The notes under the pieces: model-generated
The model's input: the letters and a program-made list of their open reading frames with translations, nothing else
Databases searched by the model: none
Told to the model about the DNA's origin: nothing
Shown here: positions 32,300-41,096 of the stretch, in pieces
How the letters are laid out: the number at the start of each line of letters is the position of its first letter
How positions within the stretch are numbered: the stretch's first letter is position 1
Origin: G963665495 sp963677785
GTDB taxonomy: Bacteria; Desulfobacterota; Desulfovibrionia; Desulfovibrionales; Desulfovibrionaceae
Direction of reading: 5' to 3'
Length of the DNA stretch: 64,000 bases
NCBI GenBank assembly: GCA_963677785.2
Contig: CAXXDH010000003.1
Span: forward strand, 3,534,001-3,598,000
Position numbers and translations under genes: made by a program

Positions 32300-34027
32300 T
32301 TATTTTTTGGCTTTCTTTTTTGTCTCTTTGTGGGCTTTTGCAGCCGGCTGCCGTTTTTTGGGAGCCTTGGCAGCGTCGGAATATGCCGCAAGCAGTGCGC
32401 ATATTTCATTTTGCGCTTTTTTTACCAGTCCGGGCATATTGCGGTGCGTATTGGCGATGATGGAGAAAATCAATCTGTTGTTGTCCGCATCGGTGACATA
32501 CCCGGAAAGCGCGCAGACCCGTTTCATGTAGCCGGTCTTGGCATGCACGTTGTCATAGGCGGGTGTTTCACGCATGCGGTGGCGCAGGGTGCCGTCCTTT
32601 CCGGCGACTGGCAGGGAGTCGCGCAGGTATTTGAAGTAGTCCTGACGGCTGATGTGCCGCAGCAGCATGCCAAAGGCGAAGGGAGAGACCTTGTTGTAGA
32701 GGGACAGGCCGGAGCCGTCCTGGATATCATGTTCGTTTGCCGGAACGCCCATGGAATTCAACCAGGAATTCAAGGACATGACGCCGGTTTCTCGCGAGCC
32801 CACTTCATGAAAACGGGCGCCCACGGTTTTCAGAAACTGTTCCGCGTAAAGGTTGAGGCTTTTTTTATTGGTATATTCCACCAGGTCCGCCAGAGGAAGC
32901 GAACGGTGGACGTGGAGTTCCTGGATATGAGGCTGGCGTTCGAGAAAGTCGGGGTCGTGCTCGACGCGAACTTCGCCTTCCACGGAGATGCCGTCGTCCA
33001 GAAATGTTTTGGACAAGGCACTCATGAAAAAAGAGTCCGGGTCATGCACGGTCACGGTGCGGGTGCGGTGTTTGGCGTTTCGCGGAAGCTCGCCCGTGAC
33101 TTGAATGGAATTTTCATTGGGGACGCTTTCTATTGTCAGGGGAACCCGTACACGCCGTTTGGAAGAAGCTTTGGCCGCGTTGTCCACATTGATCAGCCCG
33201 GTGTCGGGTTCAAGCAGGGTTTCCAGACCTTTTTTGGTTCGGCGGATGGTAATGTTGACGCAGTTGTCGTTGAACACCAGTGTGCTGGTTCTGGCCGCGT
33301 ACCAGAGTGATCTGTCGGATTCGAGCCAGCCCGGATACTGCCCATGCCGGCTCAGGAGCGAGGCGTCCCCGACCAGATTGCCGTAAATGATTTTGATCCC
33401 TTTCTTTTTCAAGCCATCAGCCCATTCCCTGAAGACGAGCCGGGGATCATGCCTCAGAAAGCGGCGCGACAAGGAAGGGTCGCCGCTGCCCTGAACGATC
33501 AGGTCGCCGTTGAGCCCTTCCGGACTAATGCTTCCGTTGGTCAGCAGTTTTGTTTCAAAACGATAGTCCGGGCCATAGGCTTCGAGCACGGCCGCAGTCG
33601 AGAACAGCTTGATGTTGGAGGCCGGTATCAGCGGCGTGTGCGCGCTGCGCGTATACAGTGTCTCGCCGGTTTGCGGAGAGGCGATGTACACGCCTATCTG
33701 GCTTTTAGAAAAATGTTTGTTGTCGAGTATTTTGTCTATTTTGCTTTGCAGCGCTTTGGCGGCAGGTGAAGACGCCAGCGGCAGTTCTGCCAGCTTGGAG
33801 GTTGCGAAGTTTCCTTCGGCTATTCGCTTTTTTTTGCGCACGGCGGCTTGGGCATAGCGCTGGGCGGCCTGCTCGTGGGGGTCTTTGGCCACTTTCTGGC
33901 GTACGGAGGGGCCGGATGGGTGCGCGAAGGGGTCTTGCTTCAAGGAAGCCTGCGGGCCGTCCGCACAGCCTCCGATGAGAATGGCGAGAAGGGTAACCAA
34001 CAAAAACAGATGGTTGAAAAAACGCAT
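32300..34027 (-). CDS. dacB: D-Ala-D-Ala carboxypeptidase/endopeptidase, PBP4 family, lipoprotein
   Basis: 575 aa, family S13. The N-terminus has a lipobox (LLAILIGGC at about 13-21), so it is probably anchored in a membrane. The penicillin-binding motifs are in order: SxxK in ASNIKLF, SxN in KKSLNLYAEQ and KTG in HAKTGYMKRVCALSGYV. It trims or cleaves peptidoglycan cross-links in the periplasm. The last 20 or so residues are extremely Lys/Ala-rich (PKKRQPAAKAHKETKKKAKK), an unusual tail that may bind wall or acidic polymers. The ATG follows AAGAGG within a 12-bp palindrome (34033-34044). Confidence 0.88.
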   Translation of the reverse strand: MRFFNHLFLLVTLLAILIGGCADGPQASLKQDPFAHPSGPSVRQKVAKDPHEQAAQRYAQAAVRKKKRIAEGNFATSKLAELPLASSPAAKALQSKIDKILDNKHFSKSQIGVYIASPQTGETLYTRSAHTPLIPASNIKLFSTAAVLEAYGPDYRFETKLLTNGSISPEGLNGDLIVQGSGDPSLSRRFLRHDPRLVFREWADGLKKKGIKIIYGNLVGDASLLSRHGQYPGWLESDRSLWYAARTSTLVFNDNCVNITIRRTKKGLETLLEPDTGLINVDNAAKASSKRRVRVPLTIESVPNENSIQVTGELPRNAKHRTRTVTVHDPDSFFMSALSKTFLDDGISVEGEVRVEHDPDFLERQPHIQELHVHRSLPLADLVEYTNKKSLNLYAEQFLKTVGARFHEVGSRETGVMSLNSWLNSMGVPANEHDIQDGSGLSLYNKVSPFAFGMLLRHISRQDYFKYLRDSLPVAGKDGTLRHRMRETPAYDNVHAKTGYMKRVCALSGYVTDADNNRLIFSIIANTHRNMPGLVKKAQNEICALLAAYSDAAKAPKKRQPAAKAHKETKKKAKK

Positions 34028-34187
34028 GCAAACCTCTTAAGAGGAAGTTGGAGTGTTTTTCCTATAAATCAACGGTCCATTGGATAGACCTGTGGCGTCC
34101 GTGTGTCAACCTGTGGTACTTTGTGAAGAGAATGCGTAACCGGAAAAGGTAGTTACTGGTACGTATAAATGCGGGAACATTCAAGCG

Positions 34188-35024
34188 TCAGAGGTCGACA
34201 ATTCGTACGTCCGCTGTATTGAGCGGATGACCGAGAAAAATGGAGCCGACCCTGGCAAAACGTTCCGGCCCGTCTGTGGCGAAAAAACAACAACTGCCTG
34301 GCGCATCATTTTCGCGCGTATGCAGCAACCCGGAATCCCGCAGCAGATTGCGTACTTCCAGAGCCGTGGTGTACGCGGAATCGATGACTTCCACTTTGGG
34401 CCCTGCGACAGCCGCAATGGCCTGGGCCAGAACCGGAAAATGGGTGCATCCCAGGACAAGCGCGTCCGGCAGATGGTCGTCGAAACGACGGAAGAGTGGC
34501 TCCAGGTATCTTGCCGCAATCTGTTCCACCAGCGGGCCATGGGTCCAGCCTTCTTCCGCCAGGGCCACAAACAGCGAGCAGGCCTGGGCTTCGACGCGCA
34601 TCTTGGGGCAGAGATCAAGGATGGCCTGCTGATAGGCGCCGCCCTGGACCGTGCTTTCCGTGGCAATAACCGCCAGGCGGCCGGTGGTGTTCAGCGCGCA
34701 TCCGGCCCGGGCCCCCGGCTTGATGACGCCCACCACGGGCAACCCCGGATAGGCTGCCTCCAGAGCGGGCAAGGCCGAAGCAGAGGCCGTATTGCAGGCC
34801 ACCACCAGCAGCTTGATGCCCTGATTCGCGAGGTGTCGCGAACTCTGCAGCGCGTAGCGTATGATGGAATCCCGGCTTTTGGTTCCGTAGGGCAGCCGGG
34901 CCGTATCTCCCAGGTAGATGTAATCCTCCTGGGGCAGGAGCTCATGCAGGGCCTTGAGCACGGTCAGTCCGCCGACGCCTGAGTCGAAAACGCCGATGGG
35001 CATGGAAGCTTGAAGTGTTTGCAT
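34188..35024 (-). CDS. murI: Glutamate racemase
   Basis: 278 aa. It converts L- to D-glutamate for peptidoglycan. IGVFDSGVGGLTVLKAL at the N-terminus, the first catalytic Cys in VVACNTASASALP (about 80) and the second in VLGCTHFPVLA (about 192) are all present, as is GDTARLPYGTKS. I choose the ATG at 35024 (MQTLQASMPIGVFDSG). A frame extension to 35084 adds 20 residues without family similarity, and neither start has a strong ribosome site. Downstream on the same strand comes the PBP4-like gene, a second wall enzyme 160 bp away. Confidence 0.9.
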   Translation of the reverse strand: MQTLQASMPIGVFDSGVGGLTVLKALHELLPQEDYIYLGDTARLPYGTKSRDSIIRYALQSSRHLANQGIKLLVVACNTASASALPALEAAYPGLPVVGVIKPGARAGCALNTTGRLAVIATESTVQGGAYQQAILDLCPKMRVEAQACSLFVALAEEGWTHGPLVEQIAARYLEPLFRRFDDHLPDALVLGCTHFPVLAQAIAAVAGPKVEVIDSAYTTALEVRNLLRDSGLLHTRENDAPGSCCFFATDGPERFARVGSIFLGHPLNTADVRIVDL

Positions 35025-35308
35025 GGGCAACTCTGTACGCCGGAGCAGGCCGGAGGTCCAGAAAGAATCTTGAACGGATTGCATCGGCTGTGTTGTTGCA
35101 CAACTACGGGCTTTGCTTGTATTTCATTAAAAATGGGGTATACTTGCCCGCGAGGAAGAGGAAGGACTCATTTTTCGAAACACTGTTGCGCTCCTTCCGG
35201 CGTCTTGACTTTTGGAATACCGTGTGCAACCAGACCCTTTCTGATCCGTTTCAGCCTCCGCACAATTGCAAGCAAATTTATTTACGTTGACCATAAGGAG
35301 AAGAACGT

Positions 35309-36520
35309 ATGGCCAAAATACAAGTAACGACGCCGTTGGTGGAGATCGATGGCGACGAAATGACGCGTATTATGTGGAAAATGCTCAAGGAAAAACTGTT
35401 GCTGCCCTATCTGGACATCAAGCTTGAGTATTACGATCTGCACGTCAAAAATCGCGACGACACGGACGACCAGGTTACCGTGGACGCGGCCAATGCCATC
35501 AAAAAGTACAAAGTGGGCGTCAAATGCGCCACTATTACGCCCGATGCCGGCCGCATCAGCGAATATGACCTCAAAAAGCAGTGGAAAAGCCCCAACGGCA
35601 CCATCCGCGCCATGCTTGACGGTACGGTCTTCCGCGCGCCCATTGTTGTGAAGAACGTCAAACCGGCCGTACGTTCGTGGACCAAACCCATTGTGGTCGG
35701 CCGTCATGCCTACGGCGACGTCTACAAGAACCTGGAGTACCGTGTTCCCGGTCCGGGCAAGATGGATCTGGTCTACACGGACGCCGACGGCAAGGAAGCC
35801 TGGAGAGACACCATCCATGCCTATGATGGACCCGGTATCGCCCAGGGCATCCACAATACGGACGAATCCATCCGCAGCTTTGCCAGGGCCTGTTTCACCT
35901 ACGCGCTGGATCGCAAGATGGACTGCTGGTTCAGCACCAAGGACACCATCTCCAAGAGCTATGATGCGCGGTTCCGTGTGATTTTTCAGGAAGAGTTCGA
36001 CAAGGGCTTCAAAGAGAAGTTCGAAGCCGCGGGCATTGAATATTTTTATACCCTGATCGACGACGCCGTTGCTCGCGTGATGAAGAGCGAAGGCGGCTAT
36101 TTGTGGTGCTGCAAAAACTACGACGGCGACGTGATGTCCGACATGGTGGCCTCGGCTTTCGGCAGCCTGGCCATGATGACGTCCGTGCTGGTTTCTCCGG
36201 ACGGCTACTACGAGTACGAAGCCGCGCACGGCACCGTGCAGCGTCATTACTACAAGCATCTCAAGGGGGAAGTGACCTCCACCAATTCCATGGCGCTGAT
36301 CTTCGCCTGGACCGGCGCGTTGAAAAAACGCGGCGAGCTGGACAATACGCCCGATGTTATCCGGTTTGCGGAGAAGCTTGAAGAGGCTTCCATTGAGGCC
36401 ATCGAAACCGGCAAAATGACCGGCGACATGGCGCGTATCGCGGATCCGAAACCCAGCGGACATTTGAATACGGAAGAATTCATCGACGCCATCGGCGAAA
36501 TTCTGCAGGCCAAGCTGTAG
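35309..36520 (+). CDS. icd: NADP-dependent isocitrate dehydrogenase, type II (eukaryote-like)
   Basis: 403 aa. It oxidatively decarboxylates isocitrate to 2-oxoglutarate. The start MAKIQVTTPLVEIDGDEMTRIMW and the stretch YYEYEAAHGTVQRHYYKHLKGE belong to the homodimeric type II group of mitochondria and some bacteria, not the E. coli type I. The Arg-His after GTVQ corresponds to the residues that grip the NADP 2'-phosphate in human IDH1, so NADP use is likely. A clean ATAAGGAGAAG ribosome site precedes the ATG. It is monocistronic, with a terminator at 36557-36594. Confidence 0.93.
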   Translation: MAKIQVTTPLVEIDGDEMTRIMWKMLKEKLLLPYLDIKLEYYDLHVKNRDDTDDQVTVDAANAIKKYKVGVKCATITPDAGRISEYDLKKQWKSPNGTIRAMLDGTVFRAPIVVKNVKPAVRSWTKPIVVGRHAYGDVYKNLEYRVPGPGKMDLVYTDADGKEAWRDTIHAYDGPGIAQGIHNTDESIRSFARACFTYALDRKMDCWFSTKDTISKSYDARFRVIFQEEFDKGFKEKFEAAGIEYFYTLIDDAVARVMKSEGGYLWCCKNYDGDVMSDMVASAFGSLAMMTSVLVSPDGYYEYEAAHGTVQRHYYKHLKGEVTSTNSMALIFAWTGALKKRGELDNTPDVIRFAEKLEEASIEAIETGKMTGDMARIADPKPSGHLNTEEFIDAIGEILQAKL

Positions 36521-36556
36521 CCGTTAGTTCAAAGCCCTCGTCGGGTTAATGATTTT

Positions 36557-36600
36557 AAAGGGTGTGTGTCGCTTGTTTGCGGCATGCGCCCTTTTCTTAT
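36557..36600 (+). terminator. Terminator of icd
   Basis: AAAGGGTGTGTGTCGC (36557-36572) pairs over all 16 positions with GCGGCATGCGCCCTTT (36579-36594) when four G-U wobbles are allowed, followed by TCTTAT. The wobbles make it strong only in the plus-strand RNA. It ends three bases from the stop of the convergent TrpF-like gene. Confidence 0.7.
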
Positions 36601-37316
36601 TTCAGAGCCGCGAATCCGGCATTGGCTTCCCGGACAAAGGCTTTGAGCAGGTTCGGGTCTTTGCGGCCGTCCGGGCCTTCCAGGCCCGTATGCGCATCCA
36701 CACCGGCCGGGCGGACTTCCAGAATGGCCTGGCGGACATTGTCCGGCCGCAGTCCTCCGGCCAGAATCAGGGGCTTGTCCAGGGCCCGGACAAGCCGGCG
36801 GCTGATTTCCCAGGGATGCGTCCGGCCGGTGGCGCCGCAAGCGCCTGTGGCCGGGTCGAAACTGTCGGTGATGAAAGCGTCCGCGGATGAGGAGTAAATC
36901 CGGGCCGTACGCACCAGTGCATCAAGGATGTCGTCTTCTTGCCGTACAATCAGGCTTTTGATGATGTAAAGCTCAGGTCGGGCGGCCTTGAGCGCGGACA
37001 GCAGGGCGGCTCCCTGTTCGGGTGGCGGATCGGCGTGAAATTGGACAACCGTGCAGCCGAGGCGCACGCACAGGGTGCTCAGCGCCTGCAGTTCTGCTTC
37101 GTACGTAATGCAGACAGGCTGCAGCGCAGCGGGCAATGCGGCAATGAGTCCGGCGGCCTCCTGTTCGGTCAGGTCCGGCGTGTGTACGGGGAGGCGTAAA
37201 GGCAGCCCCAGGCAATGGGCTCCGGCGGCGTGGATTTCAAGGGCTTCGGTAAGGTCGTGGGCTCCGGCGACCTGAATCAGCCCCTGGAAAGGAACGCCCG
37301 GACGCAGGCGGATCAT
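36597..37316 (-). CDS. TrpF-like (phosphoribosylanthranilate isomerase) protein lacking the catalytic Cys
   Basis: 239 aa, predicted (beta/alpha)8 barrel. Similarity to TrpF is clearest at the C-terminus: DKPLILAGGLRPDNVRQAI, then AGVDAHTGLEGPDGRKD, the phosphate-binding loop region, and VQFHADPP in place of VQLHG. The catalytic Asp may be in FITDSFDP. At the N-terminus, however, the invariant KICG motif is IQVAG, so the general-base Cys is replaced by Ala. A standard isomerase role is therefore doubtful. It may act on another substrate or be a sensor. Its start overlaps the end of the twin-ABC ATPase gene by four bases, and no other trp gene is nearby. Confidence 0.7.
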   Translation of the reverse strand: MIRLRPGVPFQGLIQVAGAHDLTEALEIHAAGAHCLGLPLRLPVHTPDLTEQEAAGLIAALPAALQPVCITYEAELQALSTLCVRLGCTVVQFHADPPPEQGAALLSALKAARPELYIIKSLIVRQEDDILDALVRTARIYSSSADAFITDSFDPATGACGATGRTHPWEISRRLVRALDKPLILAGGLRPDNVRQAILEVRPAGVDAHTGLEGPDGRKDPNLLKAFVREANAGFAALK

Positions 37317-38902
37317 AACGCGTAGGCCTTGAGAACTTCCGGCAGGAGTCCCTGGGCCGCAATCCGGCCGCTTTCCAGGACCAGGCCGTGGGTTAATTCC
37401 GGAATAAGTTCGTCGCGACGGTGCAGGGCGCAGACAAGGCTGACACCGCGTTGGGGCAGCACGTGCAACGCGTCGAAAAACAGCTTGCGCGTATGGGGAT
37501 CAAGTCCGGAAAAAGGTTCATCCAGCAGCAGGACGTACGGGCCCTGGACATGGTCTGTTCCGGCAAGGGCCCGAGCCAGCAGAACTCGCCGGAGTTGCCC
37601 GTTGGACAAAGTAGATGCCGCCTGCGACGCCAGATCCGCAATACCGAAAAAATCCAGCCAGGCCCGAGCCTTTTTTTGCTCTTCCTGTCCCACGGCGATA
37701 TGCGCGCCCAATGCGGCATGCATGCCCGAGCAGGCCAGTTCGAGTGCGCTCATGTCGTAGCCCAGGCTGGACTGCAGTTCGGGAGAGACAAAACCCATAT
37801 GCCGGTGCAGCGAGAGCAGCGGGGTGGACTCGGGGTCGTTTTCCTTCTGGCCGAATCTGGTGATGCGGGGCGGTTTTTCAAAGGAAAAATAGGCTGGGAC
37901 ATCGCCATAAACCAGGCGCAGAAAGGTGCTTTTTCCCGCTCCGTTAGCGCCGAACACGGCCCAGTTTTGTCCGGGAAACAGACGCCAGTTGTCCACATGG
38001 AGCAGGGTCTTGCCTTTGTTGCGGTATTCGGCGTCGCGGATTTCCAGCAGCGGGTTTTCGGGCACGGGCTGCGGCATGTCTTGTTTCATTGCGGGAAGTC
38101 TTGCCGCGTACCGCATGGGCAGAGCCGGTTCGTATACCTCGCGCAGCAGCTCGGTCGTGATGCAGTCCGGGAAATAATCCTGCCCAAGAATCCGTCCGTT
38201 TTTCAACAACAGCGTATGGGTGAGAACCGAAGACAACAGTTTCAGTTCCTTTAGCCGGTGGGTGGCAAAAAGCAGTTGGACATCGCCAACGATGTTGGCA
38301 GATTGCGGCTGAAACAATTCCTTGAGGCTTTCGAAAAAAGTGTTGCGGGACTCCGTATCCAGCCCTTCGCTGGCTTCATCCAGCATAAGTACCGCCGGAG
38401 TGTTTTCCAGCGGAGCCAGAGCTCGCGCCAGGAGAACTCTGCGCGCCTGTCCCTGCGAAAGGGTCAGAAATTTGCGCTCGGCCAGGTTCGCCGCGTTCAA
38501 CAGGGCGAGCAGATCCTGGGCGCGCCGGACCTGGGCCGGATCTGGCTGCTGGTAGAGCAGGCAGGCATCGAAAAAACCGGAAAGCACTACCTCCAGGGCG
38601 GGCGGGTTCCAGCTATTGTGCGTATAGCGTTCCTGAAGCTCGGCCGATACCAGGCCGAACCGTTGCCTGATTCCGGCAGGATCCGGATGGGAGGTGTCTT
38701 CGTACTGGTAGAGTCGGGAGCCTCCATTCTTCTGGTCCGGCCAGAGGTCTCCCCGCAGCAATTTTAGAAAGGTGCTTTTGCCCGAGCCGTTCGCTCCCAG
38801 CAGTCCCCAGTGCTGGCCGGTCTCCAGGCTCCAGGTGATATCCTTGAGAATAGCCTTGCCGTTCAGGCTGAGATTGAGAGAATTCAATGAGATGCGGGAC
38901 AT
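37313..38902 (-). CDS. Twin-ABC ATPase, ModF-like
   Basis: 529 aa made of two ABC ATPase modules without membrane segments. Walker A motifs are GANGSGKS (about 35) and GANGAGKS (about 325). Signature loops are LSQGQARRVLLARAL and LSNGQLRRVLLARAL, and Walker B sequences VLMLDEASEG and VLLLDEPFSG. The His switches are ATHR and ALHR. This layout and the NGK-type openings match ModF/PhrA proteins, found near molybdate genes in E. coli but of unclear function. The ATG at 38902 follows GGAG. It is followed with a 4-bp overlap by the TrpF-like gene, so the two are co-translated and likely share a job. Confidence 0.8.
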   Translation of the reverse strand: MSRISLNSLNLSLNGKAILKDITWSLETGQHWGLLGANGSGKSTFLKLLRGDLWPDQKNGGSRLYQYEDTSHPDPAGIRQRFGLVSAELQERYTHNSWNPPALEVVLSGFFDACLLYQQPDPAQVRRAQDLLALLNAANLAERKFLTLSQGQARRVLLARALAPLENTPAVLMLDEASEGLDTESRNTFFESLKELFQPQSANIVGDVQLLFATHRLKELKLLSSVLTHTLLLKNGRILGQDYFPDCITTELLREVYEPALPMRYAARLPAMKQDMPQPVPENPLLEIRDAEYRNKGKTLLHVDNWRLFPGQNWAVFGANGAGKSTFLRLVYGDVPAYFSFEKPPRITRFGQKENDPESTPLLSLHRHMGFVSPELQSSLGYDMSALELACSGMHAALGAHIAVGQEEQKKARAWLDFFGIADLASQAASTLSNGQLRRVLLARALAGTDHVQGPYVLLLDEPFSGLDPHTRKLFFDALHVLPQRGVSLVCALHRRDELIPELTHGLVLESGRIAAQGLLPEVLKAYAL

Positions 38903-39048
38903 GCTTGCTCCGGGGGCAGATGCTTGTGGATAGTTTGCATACACGGTGTCAATTTTTTATGCAGTTAAAAGCTGGAAAATATTTCCGTTCAGGGCCAGTG
39001 CATATTTCAGATGCGTTTCATGAGGCCTTCTGAACTCCTTTGAATGAT

Positions 39049-39065
39049 TTGGCACTGAATTTGTA
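39049..39065 (+). promoter_or_regulatory. Candidate sigma-54 promoter
   Basis: TTGGCACTGAATTTGTA matches the -24/-12 consensus TGGCAC-N5-TTGCW with correct spacing and one change (TTGT for TTGC). A start near 39076 would leave a leader of about 57 bases before the small gene at 39133. An enhancer-binding protein of the NtrC type, one of which is encoded at 43284-44690, would be required. Confidence 0.45.
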
Positions 39066-39132
39066 TGTAAGTTTGTATAAGTCATGGAAAAGGGCAATTA
39101 AACGAAATATCATCAAACAGGAGGCGAGAATC

Positions 39133-39339
39133 ATGCTAAGTACGGTTCAGGCTCTGAAAAAAAAGTTCGTAAAGCTTGACGTGTTTCCTGACGAACATCT
39201 GCGTTTCCACGTACGTGTCTCCCACATGGGAAAAAGTTTTGTGGCCGGCGGGTTCAAAAGCCCGGACGAGGCACAGCGTAGAGGTATAGCCATCATGTGC
39301 GCCATGTTCGAGATGCCCGAGATTGCCGGTGCGCAGTAG
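39133..39339 (+). CDS. Small cytoplasmic protein, unknown
   Basis: 68 aa: MLSTVQALKKKFVKLDVFPD followed by EHLRFHVRVSHMGKSFVAGGFKSPDEAQRRGIAIM and an acidic tail. No membrane segment. The pattern of a charged helix, short strands and a helix could be an RNA- or protein-binding mini fold, but I do not recognise a family. The ATG is preceded by ACAGGAGGCGAG. An upstream in-frame ATG at 39040 falls at the candidate sigma-54 promoter and is not used here. It is monocistronic, convergent with the GNAT gene (1 bp between stops). Confidence 0.6.
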   Translation: MLSTVQALKKKFVKLDVFPDEHLRFHVRVSHMGKSFVAGGFKSPDEAQRRGIAIMCAMFEMPEIAGAQ

Positions 39340-39340
39340 T

Positions 39341-39769
39341 TCAGTCCTTGGGCAGCGGCTGCGTGCGCAGCATCAGAAACGCCGGCAGGCGCTGGAACCC
39401 CTTGTCTTCCCAATAGGGCTGGACAGCGTCCGTGGTCAGGACGCTGCAGGTGGGAGCGCCGCGCCTTGCGAGTTCCTTGAGCACGGCGTCGATCAACGCT
39501 TTGCCCACGCCCTGTTTCTGCACCTCGGGATGCACGGAGAGCAGATGAATCAAGGCGCGTGAGCCGTCGTACACGGCTTTGATCATGCCCACGGGCGGGC
39601 TGTTTTGTTCCAGGCAGGCCACCAGGAATACAGCCGCCGGACAGCGGGCCACCCGGGCCATGGCCTCGGGCCCCTCTATTTCGGGGAATTCGTATTGGCC
39701 GTTACGCGTCAGAATCTCGACGACCGCCATTGCATCGCCATTCTGAAACGGTCTGATTCCAATCTCCAT
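39341..39769 (-). CDS. GNAT-family N-acetyltransferase
   Basis: 142 aa. The acetyl-CoA-binding motif A reads IHLLSVHPEVQKQGVGKALIDAVLKEL (about 73-100, with Q-x-x-G-V-G-x-A), and the C-terminal motif B has TTDAVQPYWEDKGFQRLP. It transfers acetyl groups to an amine, protein or small molecule. The acceptor cannot be read from sequence. It is followed on the same strand, upstream, by the zinc alcohol dehydrogenase gene with a 16-bp gap, so the two form an operon. Confidence 0.85.
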   Translation of the reverse strand: MEIGIRPFQNGDAMAVVEILTRNGQYEFPEIEGPEAMARVARCPAAVFLVACLEQNSPPVGMIKAVYDGSRALIHLLSVHPEVQKQGVGKALIDAVLKELARRGAPTCSVLTTDAVQPYWEDKGFQRLPAFLMLRTQPLPKD

Positions 39770-39785
39770 TACCTTTCAATCCGGA

Positions 39786-41009
39786 TTAGTGCGTACCGCC
39801 GGAAACGCGGTGGTCGAAGGCTACTTTGACGCTTTGGTTCTTTTTCTTGTTAAAAACCGTCTCGAACGCCTTTTCCCAATCTTGCAGAGCAAAGGTGTGG
39901 GTCAGCAAGCCTTGCGTATCGTAATTGCCTCCGGCCAGAAGCTCGATGGCGAGTTCGTACGTCCGGACCGTCTGTCCTCTGAACTGCGCGCGGCCGTACA
40001 TGGCCGTGCCGGTCATGGTCAATTGTCTTGCCCAAAGACTTGAAATGTCTGTGTTCTTTATAGCAGCCGCCGTTCCTACCATGACGTAGACGCCCCGGGC
40101 GCGCAGGGCGAGCAGTCCCTCCTGCATGGATATCGAGCCGCCCACACAATCGAAAAAATAATCAGCTCCGCCTTCGATGTTGCCGCCCCCCAGAGTGGTT
40201 CGCAAATAGGTGGCTCCCAGGACCTCGGCCAGTTCCTTGCGACCGGGCGAACGCAGGATAGTGTCTGCTCCGCCGCGCTTTGCCAGCAGGCTTTGAAACG
40301 GATGGCGGGCCACCATGAATATTTCCGCGCCGCAGCCCAGGGAGCGCAGGCAGCGCAGCAGATGCTGGGCAATGATGCCCGCGCCGTAAATAATGACTTT
40401 GGCATTGTCGGGCGGAAAATTGTCCAGACAGGGTTGCAGAGCGGAAGCCACTGAGTCCGTGAGCACGGCGGTCTCATCGCTCATGACCTCGGGCACGCGC
40501 AGCAGGCGGGATGCGGGCGCGCGCATCATCGGGGCCATGCCGCCGCCCACGCTTTGATTGTAGCCCAGGACCATGCCCGGTGTAAGCGAACCACGAGTGA
40601 AGTTTTCACACAGGTTGTACTCCCCGCGGGCGCAGTAACTGCAAGGCGCCAATCCGCGCTGCGCACAGCTGAGGATGGGCTCCACAACCACCCGTTCGCC
40701 GGGAGCAAAGCCCGTTTCCGGGGCAGCTTCGGCCACCTCGGCCAGAACTTCGTGGCCCAGTACGGCCGGGAAAGAGGCATAGGGTTCGAGCAGAAAGGAT
40801 TCCAGACCGCGCAACAGGTTCAGATCCGAACCACAGATGCCGCACATACGAGTATTAAGCAGCACCCAGGAGCCTTCCGCCAAAGGGGAAGGCACTTCGC
40901 GCAATTGCAAGGGGGCGATTTTGGGGAAGAACCGGCGTCTGGCAATCCGGCTCAAGAATTTACAGGCCAGATACCGCACTGGGGAATGATAATAAACAAG
41001 TGCTTGCAT
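39786..41009 (-). CDS. Zinc-dependent MDR alcohol/threonine-type dehydrogenase
   Basis: 407 aa. Catalytic zinc ligands are in MCGICGSDLNLL (Cys) and FPAVLGHEVLAEV (His-Glu). The structural-zinc region has CSYCARGEYNLCENF, preceded by Cys in PILSCAQRG. The Rossmann site is VIIYGAGIIAQHLLRCLRSLGCGAEIFMVAR at about 195. It is longer than typical ADH because of an extended N-terminus (MQALVYYHSPVRYLACKFLSRIARRRFFP) also seen in some membrane-lipid or sugar-metabolism MDR enzymes. NAD(P)-linked oxidation of an alcohol or polyol is likely. The first gene of a two-gene unit with a GNAT enzyme. Confidence 0.85.
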   Translation of the reverse strand: MQALVYYHSPVRYLACKFLSRIARRRFFPKIAPLQLREVPSPLAEGSWVLLNTRMCGICGSDLNLLRGLESFLLEPYASFPAVLGHEVLAEVAEAAPETGFAPGERVVVEPILSCAQRGLAPCSYCARGEYNLCENFTRGSLTPGMVLGYNQSVGGGMAPMMRAPASRLLRVPEVMSDETAVLTDSVASALQPCLDNFPPDNAKVIIYGAGIIAQHLLRCLRSLGCGAEIFMVARHPFQSLLAKRGGADTILRSPGRKELAEVLGATYLRTTLGGGNIEGGADYFFDCVGGSISMQEGLLALRARGVYVMVGTAAAIKNTDISSLWARQLTMTGTAMYGRAQFRGQTVRTYELAIELLAGGNYDTQGLLTHTFALQDWEKAFETVFNKKKNQSVKVAFDHRVSGGTH

Positions 41010-41096
41010 GGATTTTTCCGTTCTGCTGGGACAACAATGGCGGCTCCAGCTCCAGGGGCGTATGCGAAAGCCATGGGCCAGAGCAAACAGATTGTG

